From Allobrachymonas sp. (GTDB lineage Bacteria; Pseudomonadota; Gammaproteobacteria; Burkholderiales; Burkholderiaceae_C), in NCBI GenBank assembly GCA_030529505.1, contig JAUMWT010000006.1, positions 1 through 64,000 on the forward strand: 64,000 nucleotides of DNA, written 5' to 3'. Shown here piece by piece: positions 22,050 to 31,038 of this stretch. The stretch's first letter is position 1. Each line of letters starts with the position of its first letter. Below the pieces are notes generated by a model. It was given only the letters and a program-made list of their open reading frames with translations, did no database searches and was not told the origin of the DNA. Both the position numbers and the translations under genes were made by a program.

Positions 22050-22286
22050 GAGGTGTTTCCTGTCTAAAAAGCCTGTTTGCAATCATTGCGCGGATTGTTG
22101 AAGCGCGCCGCGCATGCCTGCGGTTTGGCCAATCTTGTTCATGCAAGGGGGCACGTGCGCCTTTGATGCCCTTTGATTCGCGTGTGCCCAGGCGGCTTCG
22201 CGCCACGTTCGATCCTCTCTCGCCTGGCGGAGCCGACAACGGATGCAACAGGCGTGGCTGTGGCTGTGGCTGTGGCGGTGACCGGA

Positions 22287-22916
<630 letters not shown>

Positions 22917-22959
22917 GAATGGGGCGTGAGTCAGGTTGTCGGCTGCTTGCCGTTCATAT

Positions 22960-24489
22960 TTAACGCTTGCTGCCGCCCAGCAGGCTGCCCAGCGCGCCGC
23001 GAATCAAGGATCGGCCCATGCGGCGCATTTCGCCTTTGACCACGTTTTGCACGATGCCGTCGTACTGGCCGCCGCGTGGGCCGGTGCGGCCGAAAAGCGT
23101 CTCTTTGCCCAAGGTCATCAGGTCGCCCAGCAGGCCGTTGTCGTTGCCAGCCGGGGCGGCTGCGGGGTTGCCGCCTGATGCCGCGCCCGCAGGGGCCACG
23201 CCGGGCTGGCCCGCACTGGCGCGGGCCTTGAGCACTTCGTAGGCCGATTCGCGATCCACCGTTTTTTCGTAGCTGCCCGCCACCAGCGATTGCTGGATCA
23301 GCTCTGCACGTTGCTCGGCGCTGATGGGGCCGATCTGGCTGCCGGGCGGCATCACGTACACGCGCTGGGTGATGCCGGGGCGGCCTTTTTCGTCCAGAAA
23401 GCTCACCAGCGCCTCGCCCGTGGCCAGTTCGGTGATGGCGGTTTCGATGCTCAGGTCGGGGTTGCTGCGCATGGTTTCGGCCGTGGCTTTCACGGCCTTT
23501 TGGTCGCGCGCGGTGAAGGCGCGCAGGGCGTGCTGCACGCGGTTGCCCAGCTGGGCCAGCACGCTGTCGGGCACGTCGATGGGGTTTTGCGTGACGAAGT
23601 ACACCCCCACGCCCTTGCTTCGGATCAGGCGCACCACCAGTTCGATGCGCTCCAGCAGCACCTTGGGTGCGTCATTGAAGAGCAGGTGGGCCTCGTCAAA
23701 GAAGAAGACGAATTTGGGCTTTTCGGGGTCGCCGATTTCGGGCAGGCGCTCGTACAGATCCGACAGCAGCCACAGCAAGAAAGTGCCGTACAGGCGGGGC
23801 GACTGCATGAGCTTGTCGGCCGAAAGGATGTTGATCACCCCCTTGCTGCCCACGGTTTGCATCATGTCGTCGAGGTTGAGCATGGGCTCGCCAAAGAACT
23901 GGTTGCCGCCCTGGCTTTCAAGCGCCAGCAGGCCGCGCTGAATCGCGCCCACGCTGGCGGCGCTGACGTTGCCGTACTCGGTGGTGAATTGCTTGGCGTT
24001 TTCGCCCACGTAGGTGAGCATGGCGCGCAGGTCTTTCAAATCCAGCAGCAGCAAGCCGTTGTCGTCGGCGATTTTGAAGACGAGGTTGAGCACGCCGCTT
24101 TGCGTGTCGTTCAAATCGAGCATGCGCGCCAGCAGCAGCGGGCCCATGTCGCTGATGGTGGCGCGCACCGGGTGGCCTTGCTCGCCAAACACGTCCCACA
24201 ACGTGGCGGGGCAGCGGGTTGGCTCGGGCAGGGGCAGGCCGCGGTCTTGCAGGATGCTGGCCATCTTGCCGCCGATGCTGCCGGTTTGGCTGATGCCGGT
24301 GAGGTCGCCCTTCACGTCGGCCATGAACACGGGCACGCCGATCTGGCTGAACGATTCGGCCAGCTTTTGCAGCGTCACGGTTTTGCCTGTGCCCGTGGCG
24401 CCCGTGATCAAGCCGTGGCGGTTGGCCAGGCCGGGCAGGATGGAGCAGGTGATCTCGCCGTGCTGGGCAATCAGAATGGGGTCGAGCAT
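22960..24489 (-). CDS. HerA-like ATPase, DUF853 family (YjgR-type)
   Basis: A 509-residue P-loop ATPase. Walker A is GATGTGKT (about 30-37), Walker B is [13 protein letters not shown] (about 255), and [15 protein letters not shown] and [20 protein letters not shown] follow. The C-terminus has a Gly/Ala-rich linker and a basic amphipathic tail ([19 protein letters not shown]). Family members belong to the HerA/FtsK superfamily; their cellular role is undefined. upp follows on the same strand. Confidence 0.88.
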   Translation of the reverse strand: MLDPILIAQHGEITCSILPGLANRHGLITGATGTGKTVTLQKLAESFSQIGVPVFMADVKGDLTGISQTGSIGGKMASILQDRGLPLPEPTRCPATLWDVFGEQGHPVRATISDMGPLLLARMLDLNDTQSGVLNLVFKIADDNGLLLLDLKDLRAMLTYVGENAKQFTTEYGNVSAASVGAIQRGLLALESQGGNQFFGEPMLNLDDMMQTVGSKGVINILSADKLMQSPRLYGTFLLWLLSDLYERLPEIGDPEKPKFVFFFDEAHLLFNDAPKVLLERIELVVRLIRSKGVGVYFVTQNPIDVPDSVLAQLGNRVQHALRAFTARDQKAVKATAETMRSNPDLSIETAITELATGEALVSFLDEKGRPGITQRVYVMPPGSQIGPISAEQRAELIQQSLVAGSYEKTVDRESAYEVLKARASAGQPGVAPAGAASGGNPAAAPAGNDNGLLGDLMTLGKETLFGRTGPRGGQYDGIVQNVVKGEMRRMGRSLIRGALGSLLGGSKR

Positions 24490-24775
24490 GGGGCTTTCCT
24501 TTGTTTCTGGCGGTTGATGGCTGGGGTGATCGGTGGGGCAATGGCGCTTGGGGGGATCAGCGGCAAGTGCCGGTATGGCTTGGGGCCTTCAATTTTTGGG
24601 CCTTCCGTCCATGCGGGCAGTGGCTGCTGGAGGGCAGCCAGCGTCTTTTCAATCCAATCGGATCACACCGCGGCACTGGCCTTCTTCTTGCGGCCTGCCA
24701 GCCCAAGCCTGTACACCCCCAAAAGGTAAAATCAGCCCCTTATTACACCAAATATTGCAAACAAGGATACGCATC

Positions 24776-25504
24776 ATGGCAGGTCACAGCAAATGGGCCA
24801 ATATTCAGCACCGCAAGGGCCGGCAAGACGAGAAGCGCGGCAAGATCTGGACGCGCATCATCCGCGAAATCATCGTGGCGGCGCGTCACGGCGGCGGCGA
24901 TGTATCGGCCAACCCGCGCCTGCGCCTGGCGGTAGAAAAAGCCAAGGCCGCCAATATGCCGGCCGACAACATCAAGCGCAACATCGACAAGGCCACCGGC
25001 AACCTCGAAGGCGTGAGCTATGAGGAGATCCGCTACGAGGGCTATGGCATTGGCGGCGCGGCCATCATCGTGGACACCATGACCGACAACAAAGTGCGCA
25101 CCGTGGCCGAAGTGCGCCACCTCTTCAGCAAGCACGGCGGCAATCTGGGGACTGAGGGCTCGGTGGCTTTTCAGTTCAAGCACTGCGGCCAACTGGTGTT
25201 TGCGCCCGGCACGAGCGAAGACCAGGTGATGGAAGTGGCGCTGGAAGCGGGCGCTGAAGACGTGATTACGGATGACGACGGCGCCATTGAAGTGCTCACT
25301 GCCCCTGCCGATTTCGAAGCCGTGAAAAACGCCCTGCAAGCCGCCGGGCTTGAGGCTGAGGTGGCCGAAGTCACCATGCGGGCAGAAAACACCGTGGCCC
25401 TGGCCGGTGAAGACGCGCAAAAAATGCAAAAGCTGCTCGACATGCTCGAAGACCAGGACGACGTGCAAAACGTCTATCACAACGCCGAGTTGGATTTGGA
25501 GTGA
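24776..25504 (+). CDS. yebC: YebC/PmpR-family protein (TACO1-like)
   Basis: A 242-residue cytosolic protein opening [18 protein letters not shown], the invariant start of the family. [21 protein letters not shown] and [13 protein letters not shown] also match. Homologues are described as DNA-binding regulators (PmpR) and, more recently, as factors easing ribosome stalling on proline stretches. AAGGATACGC lies before the ATG at 24776; the longer in-frame extension lacks conservation. The length is typical (about 240). Confidence 0.94.
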   Translation: MAGHSKWANIQHRKGRQDEKRGKIWTRIIREIIVAARHGGGDVSANPRLRLAVEKAKAANMPADNIKRNIDKATGNLEGVSYEEIRYEGYGIGGAAIIVDTMTDNKVRTVAEVRHLFSKHGGNLGTEGSVAFQFKHCGQLVFAPGTSEDQVMEVALEAGAEDVITDDDGAIEVLTAPADFEAVKNALQAAGLEAEVAEVTMRAENTVALAGEDAQKMQKLLDMLEDQDDVQNVYHNAELDLE

Positions 25505-25534
25505 TGCCGAGAGCGATCTTCTTTGGGGCTTTTA

Positions 25535-25578
25535 GAGCCTGTTCACGATCTCAACGCGAGGAGATTTTGAGCAGGTTC
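25535..25578. repeat. 44-bp end-to-end remnant of a MITE-like element
   Basis: Left end GAGCCTGTTCACGATCTC joins almost directly to a right end GAGATTTTGAGCAGGTTC, with no interior. TTA precedes (25532-25534) and TTG follows. It looks like an internal deletion leaving only the termini. Confidence 0.75.
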
Positions 25579-25582
25579 TTGA

Positions 25583-26023
25583 ATGTGCATCCAGCTTATG
25601 CGTGACTCTTTCAAAGCGCTGCTTTTAGCCGTCTCGCTGTTTTTTGCTGCGACGTGTGCAGTTGCTGCTCCGCCGCAACGCGAGCAAGGGGTTTCGATGC
25701 ATCTATTGCCCAAAAAGGTCGCTGATCTTCAGGGCAAGAAATGGGGGTTCATCGTTGCGTACACCACTCATTTGCAGCCTGAAAAAAAGCAACCCATTCT
25801 CCAGGCGGTTGAAGATATTCGGACGTTTTTTCGCAAGCAAGACCGTGCTGTGCAGCAAAACGGCCTTTGGATTGTCGTGACGAATCCGGATGCTTACTTC
25901 GAGCAAGAGAAAGCCTTGCTGGAAGCCGTCAAAGTCATGTGCCGAAAAGAGCAAATTCCCCTCTTTATCGCACGCGCAGCGCAATTGCCCGGTGGATGGC
26001 AACGCTACGATACTTTGCCTTAA
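25583..26023 (+). CDS. Hypothetical secreted protein
   Basis: A 146-residue protein with an N-terminal signal peptide (MRDSFKALLLAVSLFFAATCAVAAPP, cleavage likely after AVA). The mature domain is small: KWGFIVAYTTHLQPEKKQPILQAVEDIRTFFRKQ and GLWIVVTNPDAYFEQEKALLEAV. An ATG at 25598 would give a cleaner signal peptide. For the ATG at 25583 the only purine-rich stretch upstream (GAGCAGG) comes from the adjoining repeat remnant. No family is recognised. Confidence 0.7.
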   Translation: MCIQLMRDSFKALLLAVSLFFAATCAVAAPPQREQGVSMHLLPKKVADLQGKKWGFIVAYTTHLQPEKKQPILQAVEDIRTFFRKQDRAVQQNGLWIVVTNPDAYFEQEKALLEAVKVMCRKEQIPLFIARAAQLPGGWQRYDTLP

Positions 26024-26059
26024 CTTGATTCAATCTCTTAAATACATAAAGACGCTCTC

Positions 26060-27352
26060 ATGAAAGTTCTCGTCATCGGCTCGGGCGGCCGCGAACACGC
26101 GCTGGCCTGGAAACTGGCGCAATCCGAAAAGGTCAGCAAGGTTTATGTGGCGCCGGGCAACGGCGGCACGGCTTTGGATGAGCGGCTGGAAAATCTGCCC
26201 ATCACCGACCTGAAAGAGCTGTGCCAATGGGCACAGCAGCAAAAAATCGACCTAACGGTCGTCGGCCCTGAAGCGCCGCTGGCCGCTGGCGTGGTGGACC
26301 TGTTCCGCGCGGCGGGCCTGCGCATTTTTGGCCCCACGCAGGCGGCGGCCCAGCTGGAAAGCTCCAAGGCCTTCAGCAAGGCCTTCATGCAGCGGCACGG
26401 CATTCCCACTGCAGCGTTTGAATCGTTCACCGATGCGGCGGCGGCCCACGCCTATATCGACCAAATGGGCGCGCCCATCGTGGTCAAGGCCGATGGCCTG
26501 GCCGCAGGCAAGGGCGTGGTGGTGGCGCAAACGCTGGAAGAGGCACACGCCGCCGTGCGCGACATGCTCGAGGACAACACCCTGGGCGTGCAGCACAACG
26601 GCGAAGCGCGCGTGGTGATCGAAGAATTCCTGCAGGGCGAAGAAGCCAGCTTCATGGTCGTGTGCAACGGGCAAGACGCCGTGGCGCTGGCCACCAGCCA
26701 GGATCACAAGCGCCTGAAAAACAACGACGAAGGCCCTAACACCGGCGGCATGGGCGCGTATTCGCCCGCGCCTGTGGTCACGGCCGAAGTGCACGCGCGG
26801 GCCATGCGCGAAGTGATTTTGCCCACGCTGCGCGGCATAGCCAAAGATGGCATGCCCTACACCGGCTTTTTGTACGCCGGGTTGATGATCGATGGGCAAG
26901 GCAAGGTCAAAACGCTCGAATTCAACTGCCGCATGGGCGACCCCGAAACGCAGCCCATCCTCATGCGCCTAAAAAGCGATCTGTTCGACCTTTTGTGGAC
27001 GGCCACTGACAGCAGCGGCAGCAAGCCGCTTGCTGACCTGAACCTGCAATGGGATCGGCGCGTAGCCTTGGGCGTGGTGATTGCCGCTGCGGGCTATCCC
27101 TTCCAGCCGCGCACGGGCGACCGCATCACGCAGCTGCCGGCTGATAGCGCTGACGTCAAAGTCTTTCATGCGGGCACGCGCATGCAAGAGGACGGGCAGC
27201 TGTGCAGCAGCGGTGGGCGTGTGCTGTGCGTCACCGCCTTGGCCGATAGCGTGAAGCAGGCGCAGCCCAAAGCCTATGCCGCCGTGCAGCAAGTGCAATT
27301 GGCGGGCATGCAATACCGCAGCGACATTGGCTTCCGTGCCCTGGGCGGCTGA
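26060..27352 (+). CDS. purD: Phosphoribosylamine-glycine ligase (GAR synthetase)
   Basis: A 430-residue ATP-grasp enzyme for the second step of purine synthesis (phosphoribosylamine + glycine + ATP to GAR). It begins MKVLVIGSGGREHALAWKL. The ATP-grasp core includes PIVVKADGLAAGKGVVVA, the signature RLKNNDEGPNTGGMGAYSP, and FNCRMGDPETQ with metal ligands. The length is typical (429). nadD follows 24 bp later, so the two may share a transcript. Confidence 0.97.
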   Translation: MKVLVIGSGGREHALAWKLAQSEKVSKVYVAPGNGGTALDERLENLPITDLKELCQWAQQQKIDLTVVGPEAPLAAGVVDLFRAAGLRIFGPTQAAAQLESSKAFSKAFMQRHGIPTAAFESFTDAAAAHAYIDQMGAPIVVKADGLAAGKGVVVAQTLEEAHAAVRDMLEDNTLGVQHNGEARVVIEEFLQGEEASFMVVCNGQDAVALATSQDHKRLKNNDEGPNTGGMGAYSPAPVVTAEVHARAMREVILPTLRGIAKDGMPYTGFLYAGLMIDGQGKVKTLEFNCRMGDPETQPILMRLKSDLFDLLWTATDSSGSKPLADLNLQWDRRVALGVVIAAAGYPFQPRTGDRITQLPADSADVKVFHAGTRMQEDGQLCSSGGRVLCVTALADSVKQAQPKAYAAVQQVQLAGMQYRSDIGFRALGG

Positions 27353-27376
27353 GCCGGTCGGCTGGAAGCGAACGCA

Positions 27377-28237
27377 TTGAGCGATTGCAAGCACCCAGCA
27401 CAGGCGGCCCATGCGCCCAAGTTGCCTGAGGCCGCAGGGGGCGAGTCGAGTGTGAAGTCGCAGGCCAAGCACCGCGTGGGCCTGTACGGTGGCGCGTTTG
27501 ACCCGCCGCATTTCGCCCACATGGCTCTGGCCCGAGCAGCCGTTGAGCAGCTGGGGCTGGATGTGCTCTACATCATCCCCACCGGCCAGCCGTGGATGAA
27601 GCAGCGCCGCCTCATGCCTGCCGCGCATCGCCTGGCGATGGCGCAATTGGCTTTTGCCGGTTTGCCCTGCGTGCAGGTGGACGATTGCGAGCTGCGCCGC
27701 AGCGGCATCACCTACACCATCGACACCCTGCGCGAACTGCAAGCGCGCCCCGCCCATGCGGGCCAGCCCACCGATTGGTTTCTGATCATGGGTGAAGACT
27801 TGTTGCATACCTTGCCGCAGTGGCAACGGGCCGAAGATTTGTTGCGCGAAGTGACTGCGGCCGTGCTGCCGCGCACCACAGAGTCAGGGCAGGAGCAGGC
27901 AGGGTGCTGTGGCACAAGCCAGGCAGGCTCTGATCTGCACATGGATGTGGCGGCATCAGCTGCAACTTGCGCCGCTGCCAGCCCACAGCCCCAACAAACA
28001 CTGCACGCGCCAGCAGGCGTACGCGCCGTGCCTTTACACTTGCCCGCCAGCACGGCCCAAGCCGTCAGCGGCATCAGCGCCACGCGCATTCGCAATGGCC
28101 TGCAAGCCCGTGCGGCACTTGCGCCACAAGAGCGGCTGGCTTGGCTGCAAAGCCTTGTGCCGCCAGCGGTGGCGCAGTATATTGAAGCCCATCAACTCTA
28201 TTCAACGCCTCAGGCTCCAACGTCCCATGCCCATTGA
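27377..28237 (+). CDS. nadD: Nicotinate-nucleotide adenylyltransferase
   Basis: A 286-residue enzyme that joins nicotinate mononucleotide and ATP in NAD synthesis. Motifs: VGLYGGAFDPPHFAHM (GxFDPxHxxH), WFLIMGEDLL and the late SGISATRIRNGL (ISATxIR). Family proteins have about 210-220 residues. Here an N-terminal extension of about 30 and an insertion of about 45 residues rich in Ala/Ser/Gln/Cys (about 175-220) account for the excess. The start is a TTG with GGAAG upstream; a later start is possible. It overlaps rsfS by 11 bp. Confidence 0.93.
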   Translation: MSDCKHPAQAAHAPKLPEAAGGESSVKSQAKHRVGLYGGAFDPPHFAHMALARAAVEQLGLDVLYIIPTGQPWMKQRRLMPAAHRLAMAQLAFAGLPCVQVDDCELRRSGITYTIDTLRELQARPAHAGQPTDWFLIMGEDLLHTLPQWQRAEDLLREVTAAVLPRTTESGQEQAGCCGTSQAGSDLHMDVAASAATCAAASPQPQQTLHAPAGVRAVPLHLPASTAQAVSGISATRIRNGLQARAALAPQERLAWLQSLVPPAVAQYIEAHQLYSTPQAPTSHAH

Positions 28238-28877
28238 AACGACCGACACCGCGTCCGTGGACGCATCCGTGAAAAAAGCCATTCAAAAACTGCAACGCGC
28301 CATTGTGGATGGCCTGGAAGACGTGAAGGCGCAAGACATTCAGGTGTTCGATACCGAGCACCTTTCTCCCCTGTTCGAGCGCGTGGTCATCGCATCGGGC
28401 AACACCAACCGCCAAACCCGGGCGCTGGCGGCCAGCGTGCGCGATGCGGTGCGCGAAGCAGGCTTTGACAAGCCCCGCATCGAGGGCGAAGAAAACGGTG
28501 AGTGGATCATCGTGGATTGCGGCACGGCCGTGGTGCACATCATGCAGCCAGCCATTCGCCAGTACTACACGCTGGAGCAAATCTGGGGCGAAAAGCCCGT
28601 GCGCATGCGCATTGGCAAAGCACCCGCCAAAGCGGCGGCTAAAACCAGTGCAGCCAAAATCGGCACGACCAAGGCCGCTAGCAAAACAACAGCCGCCAAA
28701 ACAGGCGCAGCCAAAACTGCCAAAGCCACAACGGCTAAAGCTGGCGGCACCACAAGCGCCAAAACCACGGCTAAAGCCAAAGCTGCGGCGGCTGCCAAAA
28801 AAACGGCGGCCAGGGCATCTGTAGCCAAGGCCCCCGCTAGCAAAACATCTGCCGGCAAAACGCGCAAGGCGGTCTGA
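28227..28877 (+). CDS. rsfS: Ribosomal silencing factor RsfS with Ala/Lys tail
   Basis: The protein has 216 residues. The RsfS/Iojap domain (about 15-125) includes DVKAQDIQVFDTEHLSPLFERVVIASG and GEWIIVDCGTAVVHIM. It binds L14 of the 50S subunit and blocks joining in stationary phase. E. coli RsfS has 105 residues. Here residues from about 130 to the end form an H1-like tail of AAK/TAAK repeats, predicted disordered and strongly basic. It sits between nadD and rlmH, the usual order. Confidence 0.93.
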   Translation: MPIETTDTASVDASVKKAIQKLQRAIVDGLEDVKAQDIQVFDTEHLSPLFERVVIASGNTNRQTRALAASVRDAVREAGFDKPRIEGEENGEWIIVDCGTAVVHIMQPAIRQYYTLEQIWGEKPVRMRIGKAPAKAAAKTSAAKIGTTKAASKTTAAKTGAAKTAKATTAKAGGTTSAKTTAKAKAAAAAKKTAARASVAKAPASKTSAGKTRKAV

Positions 28878-29016
28878 TTCAAGGCCCACTTGTCCATGCG
28901 TGGGCTGACATGGCTTGCACGACTTGGCTCTGCAAGCCATTTCTCATGCTTGCGCACAGCCTGATGGATGTGGCGCCGATGAGCAATCGTCTTTCTCGCC
29001 TTTCTCAACTGATCGC

Positions 29017-29499
29017 ATGAAACTTGTTCTGATCGCCGTGGGCCAAAAAATGCCGGCGTGGGCACAAACGGCGTTTGACGATTACGCCAAGCGCTTTCCG
29101 CCCGAGTTGCCCTTGCTGTGCAAGACGGTCAAAACCGAGCCGCGCGCTGGCGGCAAAACCACGCAGCAGTTGATGCAGGCCGAGGCCGATCGCATCAGCG
29201 CCGCCATCGACAGCAGCTGCGGCAAAGGCCGGCGCGTTGTGGCCTTGGACGAGCGGGGCACCAGCTTGAGCACCAAAGCCCTGGCCAACAAGCTGCGTGC
29301 TTGGCAGCAAGCGGGCGACGATGTGGCCTTGCTGATCGGCGGGCCGGATGGCCTTTTGCCCGAATTGCGCAGCAACGCCCACGAACGCATTCGCTTGAGC
29401 GACTTGACCTTGCCGCACGCGCTGGCGCGTGTGCTGCTGGTGGAGCAGTTGTACCGCGCCTGGTCGGTCAATGCCGGGCACCCCTATCACCGGGAATAA
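29017..29499 (+). CDS. rlmH: 23S rRNA pseudouridine-1915 N3-methyltransferase
   Basis: A 160-residue SPOUT-fold methyltransferase that modifies pseudouridine 1915 in helix 69 of 23S rRNA. Conserved blocks: [40 protein letters not shown] and the C-terminal [18 protein letters not shown] with the knot. E. coli RlmH has 155 residues. The start is the ATG at 29017; the in-frame upstream stretch is not conserved. It lies downstream of rsfS, as in most Proteobacteria. Confidence 0.95.
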   Translation: MKLVLIAVGQKMPAWAQTAFDDYAKRFPPELPLLCKTVKTEPRAGGKTTQQLMQAEADRISAAIDSSCGKGRRVVALDERGTSLSTKALANKLRAWQQAGDDVALLIGGPDGLLPELRSNAHERIRLSDLTLPHALARVLLVEQLYRAWSVNAGHPYHRE

Positions 29500-29822
29500 T
29501 GGCTGCACGGTCAATTGCTGCCCAAGGCTGCAGGCGATGCGCTGGGGCGCGCAGCCTGAGTTCGCGCTTGATCTAGCCGCACGTCTGCCGTGCATTGCGC
29601 CAAGCTCTGCCGTGTTTGCGGCATGGTTTTACAGGCATGCTCACTTTCTTTGATTGGGGGCTTGGGCGCGCAGTCTGATTGCTGCGCAGGCCCAGATTCG
29701 CCGAAGCAGGGGGCTGTAGCTGTGCTTGCTTTGAGGCCATGTCTTTGCGCTCAGTCCGGATCAGTTCGCAGAAGGCTTTGAGCAATCTTTGCGTTTTCTT
29801 CCTTTTTGTTCACAGGATATTT
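29500..29822. other. Intergenic region between rlmH and maf
   Basis: About 320 bp with no convincing gene, hairpin or promoter. Confidence 0.5.
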
Positions 29823-30473
29823 ATGCATCCTTTTGTTTACTTGGCCTCGCAAAGCCCGCGTCGCCGCCAGTTGCTGGAACAGATTGGCGTGGCTTACGAA
29901 TTGCTGCTGCCCGATGCCGATGAAGACGCCGAATCGCTGGAAGCCGCGCAACCGGGCGAAGACCCGGCCACCTACGTGCAGCGAGTCACGCAAGCCAAGG
30001 CCGATGCCGCCGTGCGGCGCTGGCAGGCGCGCCAGCAGTGCCCATTGCTGCGGCCCGCGCCCATCTTGTGTGCCGACACCACGGTGGCGCTGCACGGGCA
30101 GATTCTGGGCAAGCCGACTGACGCAGCCGAGGCGGCTGACATGCTGCGCCGCCTGTCGGGCCAGCGGCACGAGGTGCTCACGGCGCTGGTTTTGCACGAC
30201 CCAAGCAGTGGGCACAGGCAAAGCGCGTGCAGCGTGTCGGAAGTGTGGTTCGATGCTTTGGACGAGGCATGCATCGCCGCTTACATCGCCACGGGCGAAC
30301 CGTTTGGCAAGGCCGGTGCTTATGGCATACAGGGCGCGGCTGCCTTGCTGGTGCGGCGCATGGCGGGCAGCTTCTCGGGCATTGTCGGCCTGCCTTTGTT
30401 TGAATTGGGGCAAATGCTGCGGGCTGGTGCGGGCGCGTCTGCCGGCGAGCAGGCTGCAAAGACCGGGAAATAA
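29823..30473 (+). CDS. maf: Maf-family nucleoside triphosphate pyrophosphatase
   Basis: A 216-residue house-cleaning enzyme that hydrolyses dTTP/UTP or modified nucleotides to monophosphates. Motifs: VYLASQSPRRRQLLEQIG (SxSPRR), ILCADTTVALHGQILGKP, RRLSGQRHEVLTAL and GKAGAYGIQGAAALLV. The start is the ATG at 29823. The gene is close to rlmH, as is usual. In many Burkholderiales rng follows, but here it does not. Confidence 0.94.
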   Translation: MHPFVYLASQSPRRRQLLEQIGVAYELLLPDADEDAESLEAAQPGEDPATYVQRVTQAKADAAVRRWQARQQCPLLRPAPILCADTTVALHGQILGKPTDAAEAADMLRRLSGQRHEVLTALVLHDPSSGHRQSACSVSEVWFDALDEACIAAYIATGEPFGKAGAYGIQGAAALLVRRMAGSFSGIVGLPLFELGQMLRAGAGASAGEQAAKTGK

Positions 30474-31038
30474 GCCGGGCAAGAGAGCAGGCGGCGGCAG
30501 TTGGGCGGCGCGGCGGCGGGCTTGGGGCTGCCAGCGTCCCAGGGGGCGGGTGGCCCCGCCCGTTGCGCGCTGGCCGGATGGGGCAGAAGCTGTTTGAACG
30601 GCGCAGCGCGCCCACTGGGTCCACTGACTGTGTTCTTGCGCAATCGCTTCGCTGCGGGCAGCGTTTGGCAACGGCCTGGCGCAGGGCCTGGCTCATGAGG
30701 GGCCTTATTGGCTGGTCCGGTTATGGGGTTGGGGGAAGGGTTCAGTCAGCCCCGTCTTTTCTGGCAAAAGCAAGAAGCCATAAACCGTGCGACGGCATGC
30801 TGATCTTGGCCAACCGGCAAGCAGCCATTTTTTGAAAACATTGTTGAAAATGGGTCTCATTCGCAAGGATAATGCGCAACTTAGCTTGTGCGCATCTGCT
30901 TTCAGCTCGAAACAGCTTGTTGCTCCTTGCTGGCGCGGATGGTTCCGGGCCAGCCCAGGCGCGGGCAGGCAAAAGGCTGGCCCGCGTGGCAACGCGCACG
31001 AATATGTGTTTTTTTGACCCGATGACAGGATGTGATGA
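30474..31038. other. Upstream region of the TonB receptor gene
   Basis: About 565 bp. No gene is visible. The right part has a promoter overlapped by a candidate Fur box. Confidence 0.55.
30844..30873 (+). promoter_or_regulatory. Promoter with candidate Fur box
   Basis: TTGAAA (30844-30849), an 18-bp spacer, and GATAAT (30868-30873). The 19-mer at 30846-30864 matches the Fur consensus at 12 of 19 positions, including the inverted AATG/CATT arms, and occupies the spacer. Iron-dependent repression of the downstream receptor is inferred. Confidence 0.55.

Noticed and set aside
22253..22282. GTGGCT repeats before upp
   Set aside because: Only four short units; likely a trivial simple repeat.
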